Virus record (IMG/VR): IMGVR_UViG_3300037063_000020
Span: 1 to 23,394 of that record
DNA length: 23,394 nt
Source of the DNA: a virus
Direction: 5' to 3' (one strand)
Both the position numbers and the translations under genes were made by a program. Below are positions 1-6,744 of the stretch, piece by piece (position 1 is the first letter of the stretch; each line of letters starts with the position of its first letter). The notes under the pieces are model-generated. The model had not been told where the DNA came from. It ran no database searches and saw only the letters and a program-made list of their open reading frames with translations.

Positions 1-2
1 AT

Positions 3-62
3 TCCGCTCCGGCTCCGCAAGATCGTTTGATCTGGGTTCACGACGCTCCGAACGGCAAATAA
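3..62 (+). CDS. C-terminal tail of an unidentified protein (partial)
   Basis: An open frame enters from the left edge and ends at TAA 60-62, encoding about 19 residues that end in IWVHDAPNGK. The stop lies only two bases before the next plus-strand start (ATG at 65), the spacing expected inside a phage operon. The other two forward frames do not give a better gene end: one stops at 28-30 and the other runs into the next gene. Too little is visible to assign a function. Confidence 0.5.
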   Translation, partial: SAPAPQDRLIWVHDAPNGK

Positions 63-64
63 CC

Positions 65-244
65 ATGACACTCAAAACATGCTCGTGCGGGCTTCGACTA
101 AAAACCCGCGACGTGATCTCGAATGGACGCTCTGACTACGGACTTTTTTATACCTGCAAGACATGTAAAACGACCGGCCTTCTTCTCTCGAAGGTTGAAC
201 GTGAACGGATCGAAAAAAGAAAGGCGACGACATGGGCCGCGTGA
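65..244 (+). CDS. Small four-cysteine zinc-ribbon-like protein (59 aa)
   Basis: A short gene starts at ATG 65 and ends at TGA 242-244, giving 59 residues. It has a CxC pair near the N terminus (C6, C8) and a CxxC pair (C31, C34) in the stretch YTCKTCKTTG. This spacing resembles a small treble-clef or zinc-ribbon fold that binds one zinc ion. The C terminus is strongly basic and charged (KVERERIEKRK). Its stop overlaps the start of the next plus-strand gene (ATG 232) by 13 bases, and it begins just after the preceding stop, so the three appear to form a small operon. Many phages encode small zinc-ribbon proteins of unknown role. No specific function is claimed. Confidence 0.6.
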   Translation: MTLKTCSCGLRLKTRDVISNGRSDYGLFYTCKTCKTTGLLLSKVERERIEKRKATTWAA

Positions 245-519
245 AAGAACTTCTGATCGAGATCGAAGATGAAATGGCGAACGGATGCGATGAGCACGAC
301 GCCGAGGCAGTAGCCAAAATTAACCTTGCGAGACGACGCCTGGGCGAGGCAGTGATGATCTTGGCCGGAGGTAAGGAAACCTTCGATGCGTCGAACCTGC
401 CGGTCTCTGAGGCAATCCAATGCGTTCGCAGCTCGATCGAATCAGACTCACAATTGTTGGGATCTTTGCTTGAGATAACCGCGAAGGCGGGACGTGCGCT
501 GAAAGCTTCGGGCTTTTAA
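232..519 (+). CDS. Hypothetical acidic helical protein (95 aa)
   Basis: ATG at 232 follows an AAAGG-like ribosome binding site in the end of the upstream gene, and the frame ends at 519. The protein is predominantly charged and helical by eye (KELLIEIEDEMANG, ARRRLGEAVMIL, SLLEITAKAGRAL), with no signal peptide or membrane segment. It overlaps the preceding zinc-ribbon-like gene by 13 bases, which implies translational coupling. It is the last plus-strand gene before the hairpin at 523-556, so it converges on the late operon coming from the right. I do not recognise the family. Phage-encoded small cytoplasmic proteins of this kind are usually regulatory or of unknown role. Confidence 0.65.
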   Translation: MGRVKELLIEIEDEMANGCDEHDAEAVAKINLARRRLGEAVMILAGGKETFDASNLPVSEAIQCVRSSIESDSQLLGSLLEITAKAGRALKASGF

Positions 520-522
520 AAT

Positions 523-556
523 AAGGGACTCAGAGAGGCCTTCAACTGAGTCCCTT
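523..556. terminator. Hairpin terminator between convergent operons
   Basis: An 11-bp perfect inverted repeat (AAGGGACTCAG at 523-533 and CTGAGTCCCTT at 546-556) encloses a 12-base loop. Read on the minus strand, the stem is followed by ATTTTAAAA, which is T-rich enough for an intrinsic terminator of the late operon. On the plus strand no good T-run follows, so termination of the small plus-strand operon would be weaker. The hairpin sits between the stop of the plus-strand gene (519) and the stop of the last minus-strand gene (619). No gene is seen in the remaining 557-618. Confidence 0.8.
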
Positions 557-618
557 GAGCATGGCAAAAGAAGAAAAAAGCTAAATCCAGTTTCCCAGAT
601 CGCCTTCTTCCCGTCGAA

Positions 619-981
619 TCATTTGTGAGAAATCATCCCACTAACGAGAACTGTCAGGATAACCGCGATGAGCGGCGCGCCAACTGCGTACTCCGGAGAC
701 TGCCACCATGCGTTTTGCGGATGGTCATCTTGGATGCACTTGTTGTAGGCGACGTTTGTCGATTTCAGGTCCAGTTTGCAAACTTCAAAATCCTTTTTCT
801 GTTGCGCGAGAGCGTGGAGGTCCGAGCTCGACAAGGTGAAAGGATCAAGCTTTGGGCTTGGCGAAAGGATCGGCGTCGATGCTTGCGTCTGCGGCGTTGT
901 CTGATCCGCTCTGCACGTCAGTGATTGAAGCACGAACGATGTCAGCGTCAGACATACCAGAATACTTTTGATCGACCGCAT
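619..981 (-). CDS. Rz1-like o-spanin candidate or small secreted membrane protein (120 aa)
   Basis: The start at 981 is supported by GGAG seven bases upstream. The N terminus is a signal-like segment (basic MRSIK, then a hydrophobic stretch to about residue 22) followed by Cys23, but the sequence before the cysteine (SLTC) is not a canonical lipobox. A Ser/Thr/Pro-rich linker (26-50) and a short helical part containing C68 and C82 follow. Residues 98-116 after a WW pair form a hydrophobic segment. The gene begins inside the upstream 124-aa gene and overlaps it by 137 bases in the +1 frame, the arrangement known for Rz/Rz1 spanins. By that logic it would be the outer-membrane partner acting in lysis. 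The C-terminal membrane segment is atypical for an o-spanin, so a holin accessory protein is an alternative. It is the last gene of the late operon. Confidence 0.6.
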   Translation of the reverse strand: MRSIKSILVCLTLTSFVLQSLTCRADQTTPQTQASTPILSPSPKLDPFTLSSSDLHALAQQKKDFEVCKLDLKSTNVAYNKCIQDDHPQNAWWQSPEYAVGAPLIAVILTVLVSGMISHK

Positions 982-1219
982 CTTTGTTCTCCGTCTCTTT
1001 GAGCTTAGTTTTGAGCGCCTCGTTTTCTTTCCGAAGGCGATCCACTCTAGTCTCTTCGTAGTTGAACAAAGAAATCGCTAGGGCAGGCAGGACCGACGCC
1101 AAAACAGACCACAAACCTTTGAATACGTCGATCCAAGATGAAGCCGCGCCCGCTGCGGAAGTCGCTGCATTTGCGGCGTTTGTTACCTTCTGTTCAAGAT
1201 CGGTCCCGCCGTCACTCAC
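845..1219 (-). CDS. Rz-like i-spanin candidate, membrane anchor plus coiled coil (124 aa)
   Basis: The start is GTG at 1219, in a GTGA overlap with the stop of the upstream gene, with a GGGAAGG-like ribosome binding site before it. After about 30 mostly polar, Ala-rich residues comes one membrane segment (about 33-53, LWSVLASVLPALAISLF). A charged heptad-like helix follows (about 56-80, RVDRLRKENEALKTKLKETE), then an acidic, low-complexity C terminus. One N-terminal membrane anchor with a periplasmic coiled coil is the topology of inner-membrane spanins (Rz). Its 3' end overlaps the start of a signal-peptide-bearing gene in the +1 frame, as in Rz/Rz1. Its likely role is linking the inner and outer membrane in the last step of lysis. 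The assignment rests on topology and gene arrangement, not on sequence similarity. Confidence 0.6.
   Translation of the reverse strand: MSDGGTDLEQKVTNAANAATSAAGAASSWIDVFKGLWSVLASVLPALAISLFNYEETRVDRLRKENEALKTKLKETENKDAVDQKYSGMSDADIVRASITDVQSGSDNAADASIDADPFAKPKA
989..992 (-). promoter_or_regulatory. Ribosome binding site of the nested spanin-like gene
   Basis: On the minus strand GGAG lies seven bases before the ATG at 981, inside the coding sequence of the upstream 124-aa gene. It fixes the start of the overlapping gene and argues that the overlap is genuinely translated in two frames. Confidence 0.7.
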
Positions 1220-1707
1220 GAAGCCTTCCCAGTTAAGTCGGAGATAACTTTTTCCGCTTCGGCGACCGCACCGGGAGCAACCGCAGAGGCGGCGGCTACT
1301 GCACCGTTTTCAACTGCCGCCGTAGGTGACGACAAGTTTTGTACGACGCTGTCGAGGAGCTGGGAAATCTTCATGAAGCCCGAGCCTAAGAGACCACAAA
1401 CATTTCCGGCGACGATGAACAAAGACTTAGGATCTTTCGTCGGGAAGAAGCGCATACACAATTCGCCGAGGATCGCGAGAGCTGCCAAAATCCAAGCCGG
1501 TAGGCTAGATGGGATTTTGTTTACGACATTTTGAATGTCGGTAACAACTGCGGGCGAAGCCGGTGAAGCTTGGACTGCGGGTGAAGCCGTTGCTGCCGGA
1601 GCCGAAGCTGCGACTGGCGCTGGCGAAGCAACCGGCGCTGCCGATTGTGCGAATGAAGCGACTGGTAAAACCAGCGCAATAGCTAAAGCCAAAAATACTT
1701 TTTTCAT
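1216..1707 (-). CDS. Holin-like candidate with signal peptide (163 aa)
   Basis: The frame is open to 1743, but the start at 1707 is preferred because it has GGGAG just upstream and begins a clean signal peptide: MKK, a hydrophobic core, and ASFA before QS, with likely cleavage after residue 20. An Ala/Pro/Ser-rich linker (about 21-55) follows. Two hydrophobic segments come next, at about 69-88 (PAWILAALAILGELCMRFF) and 95-112 (SLFIVAGNVCGLLGSGF), separated by a short charged turn. The tail is Ala-rich and ends in DLTGKAS. Its position just before the spanin-like pair, its size and its two membrane segments fit a holin or lysis-timing membrane protein. The signal peptide and Pro/Ala linker are unusual for a classical holin. 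A structural membrane protein cannot be excluded. It overlaps the next gene by four bases. Confidence 0.55.
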   Translation of the reverse strand: MKKVFLALAIALVLPVASFAQSAAPVASPAPVAASAPAATASPAVQASPASPAVVTDIQNVVNKIPSSLPAWILAALAILGELCMRFFPTKDPKSLFIVAGNVCGLLGSGFMKISQLLDSVVQNLSSPTAAVENGAVAAASAVAPGAVAEAEKVISDLTGKAS

Positions 1708-1758
1708 AAATCTCCCATGTAATTGTTGAATGTGCCTCTGCAAGGCTCATCGGTATTA

Positions 1759-2382
1759 TTACTTGGGATCTTCACCGCTTTTTTTCGAGCGGATTAAAAC
1801 CAGTTCTTCGGAGAGTTTAGTTTTGGTCGTGGCGTAATCTTTCGAAAGATTATCCATCTGAGTCTTCTGTACTTTTACGATCTCCGCGAAAGTACGCAGT
1901 GCTTTGGCGTGGGACTCAAGCGTCTTCGTTACGCCGTCAACTTGCCCACTGGTCTTGTCAATTTTTTGTTCAAATACTTCCGCTTTACCGAGAGTGCGAT
2001 CGACGACGACATGAATTTTATCGGCCTGTCTCTCTAATTGGTTTAGCTCATTATTGACCTTCGTTTGAGAGTCCATCGAGAAGGTTTTTAGGTCTTGGAT
2101 ATTCAGCGAGAGCTTTTGTTGAAAGTCCTGAGCCGAGCTCTTAAACGTCGCGATGTCCAGCCCAAGCTTACGCGAGTGGTCTTCCATCTTCTCGGCGAGT
2201 TTTTCCATCTTCGTTTCATGCGCGTGAAGTTTCTTTTTCACGCCCTCTGCTTCTTCATCAACGCCTTTGAAGTAGCGTTTTAGAAACCAGAGGGCCGCTG
2301 CCGAAACGAGCGCGAGCGCCGAGGTTAAAACCCAAACGAGAATTTCCATTCCTTCGTTGGTCTCGGGCTTCGGCATCCCCAT
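1759..2382 (-). CDS. Membrane-anchored coiled-coil protein (207 aa)
   Basis: The protein has one N-terminal transmembrane segment (about 13-34, EILVWVLTSALALVSAAALW) and then roughly 160 residues of almost uninterrupted charged helix with heptad character (KLHAHETKMEKLAEKMEDHS, and KALRTFAEIVKVQKTQMDNL). It ends in a basic and acidic tail. The start at 2382 lies three bases after the upstream stop. A second ATG at residue 12, directly before the membrane segment, is possible but has a poorly spaced ribosome binding site. The gene lies between the adhesin-like gene and the holin/spanin-like genes. I do not recognise the family. Topology would allow an i-spanin-like or cell-envelope-spanning role, or a superinfection or membrane protein, but nothing specific shows which. 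Confidence 0.65.
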   Translation of the reverse strand: MGMPKPETNEGMEILVWVLTSALALVSAAALWFLKRYFKGVDEEAEGVKKKLHAHETKMEKLAEKMEDHSRKLGLDIATFKSSAQDFQQKLSLNIQDLKTFSMDSQTKVNNELNQLERQADKIHVVVDRTLGKAEVFEQKIDKTSGQVDGVTKTLESHAKALRTFAEIVKVQKTQMDNLSKDYATTKTKLSEELVLIRSKKSGEDPK

Positions 2383-2385
2383 AAT

Positions 2386-3006
2386 TTACGCCGTAAGCCT
2401 TGAGATAATAACGATGCCTGGAGCTCCGCTTGAAGGACCGCCACCGTTGGCACTTCCACCACCGCCAGTGCCGAACGCAATACCTTGTCGGCCTTGGCCG
2501 ATGCCGTTACCGCCGCCGTATCCGCCCGATCCCCAAACACTTCCGCCACCGTTTCCGGAAACGAAGAAGCCGCTCGTGTATCCAGAGCTGTTTCCGTCTC
2601 CGCCTTGCACGTTGATAGCCGCGCCCGTGCAGTTTCCGCCGACACCGCCCGGATTGTTGCTTGATGCGCCCGGTCCGATGACTCCGCCCTGGGCTTGGAC
2701 GTTGAGACCGATGGTTGCGTTCACGAGAGAAGAAGCTCCGCCCGTTGAGGGACCGCCCGATCCAACCGTAACCGTGACCGCAGAGCCAGGAGCAAGGCCG
2801 GTGAAAGTTCCCATGCCTGTCGATCCTCCGCCCCCGCCTGCGCTCGTGGCGCTTGCTCCTGACAATGCAGATCCGCCGCCCGCTGCCGTACAGATGTAAG
2901 AATAAACCGTGTTGAGCGAGCTATCTAAAGGCGTCGTGAACGTGAAAGTTCCCGGCGTCGAGAAAACTGTCTGCGGGTTTGGTCCTAAAATTAAACTCGT
3001 GAGCAT
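2386..3006 (-). CDS. Glycine-rich tail fibre tip / adhesin-like protein (206 aa)
   Basis: The start at 3006 has an AAGGAG ribosome binding site. The first 40 residues are beta-like (VFSTPGTFTFTTPLDSS). The rest is dominated by glycine-rich runs (GGGSALSG, AGGGGGSTGMG, GGYGGGNGIGQG, GTGGGGSANGGG) and closes with GAPGIVIISRLTA. This closing motif and the Gly-rich repeats are characteristic of phage tail-fibre tip domains. Glycine-rich adhesins such as T-even gp38 fold their Gly motifs into a polyglycine-II sandwich whose loops recognise the host receptor. The gene lies two genes after the large fibres, where a fibre-tip adhesin is expected. The role in receptor recognition is inferred from family type and position. 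Its complement holds a long proline-rich open frame that is only a shadow. Confidence 0.7.
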   Translation of the reverse strand: MLTSLILGPNPQTVFSTPGTFTFTTPLDSSLNTVYSYICTAAGGGSALSGASATSAGGGGGSTGMGTFTGLAPGSAVTVTVGSGGPSTGGASSLVNATIGLNVQAQGGVIGPGASSNNPGGVGGNCTGAAINVQGGDGNSSGYTSGFFVSGNGGGSVWGSGGYGGGNGIGQGRQGIAFGTGGGGSANGGGPSSGAPGIVIISRLTA

Positions 3007-3021
3007 GGCTTCTCCTTAAAC

Positions 3022-3858
3022 TTACGACAGGCTTGTTGAGAGCGTGAGCCCCATGAAAGATTCGAGCGCGTTCACGTAGCTCAAAATTCGAACTGCCGTC
3101 ACGTACTTCGAATCGTAGCTCGCCGTCGGGATTGCTTTCATGCGAGAGATCGCAACCGTCAAAGAGCCCGACTGCATCGCCGTCATCACAGGTCCCATCA
3201 AATCTAAAATCGCCTCTGTCTTACCGTCGGCGGTGATACCGAGCATGACGTTTTCAGTTTCGAACTGATCGACTTGTTGGTTGCCGAAAACTCGCGCCGC
3301 CGAAACTTGAGCTGCAACCGCAGCTTTCGTTGCGTTGAGCGTGGCGTTCGTTGCCTCCGGAGAAGACGAAGTCACCGCCGCCCAGTATTCTTGAATCTGT
3401 TCTGCGACGCTCGGAACGCCAGTTGGAGTGTTCGTCACCACCGCTGCAACCGCATCAACTCCGCCAGTCAACGAGATCGCCGAGTTTGAAAGTTCTTGCG
3501 TGGCATCGCCGCTCACGATTGAAACCGGCACTTCGGGATGAGCCGAGTTCCAAGCATCAACGCTCGATTGAAGCGGCATGTCCGGAAGGATCGGGATGCT
3601 GACGTTGCCAGCGACGCCCATGTTGTCGGCTTGAACTTTCACTCCGCTCACTGTGACCGAAGCCGCAACGCCTTGAACCGCAGCACTCGTGCTCGTGGTG
3701 AAAGGAGCAATGCTTTGATCCGACGTGTAGTGAAGCGAGAGATCGTAGTCGAGAGACGCCCCCGCGTAGTCGGTCGGGTGATTTGCTTTCACCCACGCCT
3801 CGACAGTCGGGACATCTACGGGGAACGATTTCAGCGGAAGGTTTACATCAAAAGTCAT
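3022..3858 (-). CDS. Hypothetical tail-fibre-associated protein (278 aa)
   Basis: A strong AAAGGAG ribosome binding site precedes the ATG at 3858, and the gene is packed 11 bases after the large fibre gene. The N-terminal part seems to contain an internal repeat: LPLKSFPVDVPTVEAWVKANHP near residue 10 resembles IPILPDMPLQSSVDAWNSAHPEV near residue 90. The middle is Val/Ser/Ala-rich. The C-terminal 110 residues are helical (NQQVDQFETENVMLGIT, LDLMGPVMTAMQSGSL, RILSYVNALESFMGL). There is no signal peptide or membrane segment. I do not recognise the family. Its place between the fibres and the glycine-rich adhesin suggests a fibre structural component, an adaptor or a fibre-assembly chaperone. 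Confidence 0.65.
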   Translation of the reverse strand: MTFDVNLPLKSFPVDVPTVEAWVKANHPTDYAGASLDYDLSLHYTSDQSIAPFTTSTSAAVQGVAASVTVSGVKVQADNMGVAGNVSIPILPDMPLQSSVDAWNSAHPEVPVSIVSGDATQELSNSAISLTGGVDAVAAVVTNTPTGVPSVAEQIQEYWAAVTSSSPEATNATLNATKAAVAAQVSAARVFGNQQVDQFETENVMLGITADGKTEAILDLMGPVMTAMQSGSLTVAISRMKAIPTASYDSKYVTAVRILSYVNALESFMGLTLSTSLS

Positions 3859-3869
3859 TTTCTTCTCCT

Positions 3870-6551
3870 TTAAGTTTCTTCGACAACGAGGGTTCGCGAT
3901 GTTGAGTCGGCAGTTACAGTTCCGGCTCCGACGTACCAGAAAACATCCACCTTATGCGTTCCGGCGCTGGCGGGTATTTTTAAAACGTCAGAGATCAAAC
4001 ATCCGTAAGCCGACTGCGGAGCGCGGATGTTTTTAAGAACTCCGACCGGAAGACCATCAACATAGAACTGCCAGAAGATTTGGTTCAATCCAGTGTTCTC
4101 GACTTGCGCTGAAAACGACAACCTCAAAGGTCCGCCGTTCGTTTTAACAACCGCACTCATGTCCGGCATCGGGATCGGAGAGGTTGATGAAGTGCTCGGG
4201 TTTACCGTAATACCAATGGCCTGAGCCCACGCCTTCGTTGTCGGAACGGGATCTTTAATCGGCGTGAACTTTCGGTTGTCGCTGATCGCGCAGCTTCCGA
4301 TTGACGAAGCCGCTTCCAAGTCGCCGTACAGGTTTGCTTTAACCGAGTGAACCGGCGTGATGATGTCGAAGGCTTCGATCGGCATCGCTGATCCGCTGTT
4401 GTACGCGAACTTCACCGTATGAAGTCCGAGAGTGAGGCCAGTGATCGAAACGCCAGAGCCATAGTTGTTCGCCGTGTTCGTGACGACAACGCCGGTTGTT
4501 GCAGAGAAGCTTGTGACGCCGCCGTAGAAGCTTGTCGTCGCTCCAAGGCCCGTGAGGTTCGACGAACCATCAATCGAGACCGTGTAGTTTCCTGCCGTCG
4601 TTCCAGGGATGCCGAAGCGCAATTCAACGCCAGTTCCGAAGAACGTGTATTGAACGTAGTTTCCTGACGTCGATCCGTTGATGATCCAACCTGCGACCGC
4701 AGCGTTGGTTGTGCCCGTGCCAACTTCGATCGTCGCAGACCAGCTTCCAACGTAAGTCAGCTCTCGTGTTGATGCCTTTCTCAAGACACCGCCAGAAATA
4801 AACTCCGCGCCCGCCGTCGTGTTTGGAGAGTAGTTCGCCATGATGTTGAAGTCGCCAATTTCGATCGCGCCCGAAGGAAGTGCAGGCTTCTTCGGTTGAT
4901 AAACGATGAATTGAGCAACCGCGATGTCGTAAGTCGAAGCGGAGATTTTTCTGATTTCAAAAGTGTGCGTTCCGTAAGGAAGACCTGATGCAATTTTTTG
5001 AGTCCTCCAGATTGTCGAACCCGCAGCGGCGGCGTTGAAAATAGAAACGCCGTCAATGTAGAAGGCGTATGTGTCAGACCCGCCATTGACGACGTCTGAT
5101 CGAACGATGTCGAGGCCGGTCCCAACGAAGGTGAACATGATCGCGGCAGGAGATCCGCCAGTGTTCATTGCATCGCGACCGTTGAAAACCGAAGCCACGC
5201 CTTGAATCGAACTCAGAGTCGTTGTTCCGTCATCGAGCGTAAATGCTTTTGCCGTGGTTGAGTTGTTTAAAAAATCATCTCCTCGGCTCGCCGAGAACTC
5301 ACGGAAGAAATATGATTTAACCAGCTCTTCGTTCGCGTGAGAGGCGGCGGTCAAGTACGACGGTGAAGTCGCATTTTGAGTGAACGCCTGCGAGCGGACT
5401 CCGGAAGAAGAGATGTATTCGAGAACTCGTCCGCCCGTCGTTCCGACCAGCGCCGCGTTGTAGGCGAGCGTCGATTGAGAGGCGAGAACTAATTTTTGTC
5501 CCTGACTGTAAGCCACGCCAGGGGTGACGGACACAAGGTTTGAACCCGCCGAAACCTGATTGACGATTTCAAAACCAAACATGCCAATTCCGGCAGCATT
5601 GTTGTTTCTTAATTTTACGGTATGAACACCCAAAGAGAGACCAGAGATGGCAACGATTGGTGCGTTCACGCTGTAGTTACGAGCCGCTAAGACGCCCGAA
5701 CCCGAAAGAGTTATGTTTGATCCTTCGCTTCCACCATCGACGGAAACGCGAATGTCTCGGTTCGCGATGTCTACGTTGGTGAGTAAATTTAAACCCGTAC
5801 CGTAGAATGTTACTTCCATGTAGTCGGTCAAGCTGGCGCTACTGGCGATGCCCTGACCGGCAATGCTCAAGAAATTTGACCACTGACCTACGAATCTAAT
5901 TTGGTTGAAGATGTCGCCGGTCGATCCCCAGATCGGATCGCTGTTCGGACCAGCCTCAGACAAGATCTGATAAATGTACTGAGTCATCAAACGCTCGATA
6001 CCGAGGCGCGGTTTTAAATCCTGAGAGAGATCCACCATCGACGAACGACCGATGATCGAAGAGTAGAACGTGCCAGCGATCGGAGCTCCCGCAGTTGTCG
6101 AAGCCGCGCTGACCGCGTCTGTCTGGCTCACGAAGGGTTGGAAGCCAGCGCCTTGAGCCGCATAGAGCTGCACGAAGCGGTTGTCCATACCGAATTGAAT
6201 TTCTGATTTGAGACCAAGTTTGAAGGCGCGGATGTTCAATCCCGCAGCGGGGATCGCTGCGTTCATCGTGATCTGCGAAGAAGTTCCGTCAGTCGCGACC
6301 GCCGTGAAAGTAAAATCGGCAGAGACCGTCATGTACTTTCCGTCGATAAACAAAAAGAATATATCTGTAAATGCCGTTGTTGATCCGTTCACCGCAGCTT
6401 GGATTGAAAATCCCAAGTTGATGACAGTTTGGTTTAACGTCGAAACCCCAGTAAACGAAGCGATCACTGGTTGTTGCGGAGAAAAAGGGAGATCGTTTCC
6501 GGTTCCCTTTTTGACGTTCGCCTTTGCGTTCAAGTTTTGCGTTAAGCTCAT
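3870..6551 (-). CDS. Large tail fibre protein with repeated galactose-binding-like modules (893 aa)
   Basis: The start at 6551 is set by AAGGAGAG. Residues 1-134 are a distinct N-terminal region with a beta module (FLFIDGKYMTVSADFTFTA). From about residue 135 (GFQPFVSQ) to the end the protein is homologous to the last 762 residues of the upstream 1327-aa fibre. Within this block at least three modules share the pattern FxGTG, then a VDG/IDG turn, then GLxxGxHT (MEVTFYGTGLNL; MFTFVGTGLDIV; YTFFGTGVELRF). This is typical of galactose-binding-like beta-sandwiches. A fourth beta region ends in HKVDVFWYVGAGT. A conserved helix-like segment (MVDLSQDLKPRLGIERLM) may help trimerise the fibre. The role is host recognition at the tail tip, with the modules as candidate glycan-binding domains. 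The length and order suit a structural fibre and there is no enzyme motif. Confidence 0.85.
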   Translation of the reverse strand: MSLTQNLNAKANVKKGTGNDLPFSPQQPVIASFTGVSTLNQTVINLGFSIQAAVNGSTTAFTDIFFLFIDGKYMTVSADFTFTAVATDGTSSQITMNAAIPAAGLNIRAFKLGLKSEIQFGMDNRFVQLYAAQGAGFQPFVSQTDAVSAASTTAGAPIAGTFYSSIIGRSSMVDLSQDLKPRLGIERLMTQYIYQILSEAGPNSDPIWGSTGDIFNQIRFVGQWSNFLSIAGQGIASSASLTDYMEVTFYGTGLNLLTNVDIANRDIRVSVDGGSEGSNITLSGSGVLAARNYSVNAPIVAISGLSLGVHTVKLRNNNAAGIGMFGFEIVNQVSAGSNLVSVTPGVAYSQGQKLVLASQSTLAYNAALVGTTGGRVLEYISSSGVRSQAFTQNATSPSYLTAASHANEELVKSYFFREFSASRGDDFLNNSTTAKAFTLDDGTTTLSSIQGVASVFNGRDAMNTGGSPAAIMFTFVGTGLDIVRSDVVNGGSDTYAFYIDGVSIFNAAAAGSTIWRTQKIASGLPYGTHTFEIRKISASTYDIAVAQFIVYQPKKPALPSGAIEIGDFNIMANYSPNTTAGAEFISGGVLRKASTRELTYVGSWSATIEVGTGTTNAAVAGWIINGSTSGNYVQYTFFGTGVELRFGIPGTTAGNYTVSIDGSSNLTGLGATTSFYGGVTSFSATTGVVVTNTANNYGSGVSITGLTLGLHTVKFAYNSGSAMPIEAFDIITPVHSVKANLYGDLEAASSIGSCAISDNRKFTPIKDPVPTTKAWAQAIGITVNPSTSSTSPIPMPDMSAVVKTNGGPLRLSFSAQVENTGLNQIFWQFYVDGLPVGVLKNIRAPQSAYGCLISDVLKIPASAGTHKVDVFWYVGAGTVTADSTSRTLVVEET

Positions 6552-6567
6552 CTATCTCTCCTTAAAA

Positions 6568-6744
6568 TTACAAACCGGCGTCTAGAGCGAAAGTTATTGT
6601 CATGCTGCCGTAGGTGTTTTGCGGAGTTGTCGTGTTTGTAACTCCAAAAAACAAAGCGCCCGAGTTGGTGAAACAGCCCGACAAGTTGACAAACGAGTTG
6701 CCGTTGTTGTTGCGATCAACCGCAGACAGACGTTGATCCAAAAA
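6568..6744 (-). other. Displaced C-terminal reading frame of the frameshifted fibre gene
   Basis: In the -1 frame relative to the gene starting at 7103, the minus strand is open from just after a TAG (6745-6747) to TAA at 6568-6570. From 6726 it reads SAVDRNNNGNSFVNLSGCFT and ends in YGSMTITFALDAGL, which is beta-rich and fibre-like. Its stop leaves a 16-base gap with the ribosome binding site before the next gene (ATG 6551), matching the tight spacing of the operon. The zero-frame stop at 6600 leaves 48 bases. This makes the -1 frame the likely original C terminus. Confidence 0.75.

Noticed and set aside
1708-1743. Longer N terminus for the holin-like gene starting at 1743
   Set aside because: The extension would put 12 residues before a clean signal peptide. 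The start at 1707 has a GGGAG site and the MKK signal start.
2357-2899. A 180-residue plus-strand proline-rich open frame
   Set aside because: It is the complement of the glycine-rich gene: GGN glycine codons read as NCC proline codons on the other strand. It has no ribosome binding site and lies antisense to a well-supported gene.
4412-4750. Minus-strand open frame with repeated ERRQETT-like text inside the 893-aa fibre
   Set aside because: It is an out-of-frame reading of the repeated fibre modules, with no start context.
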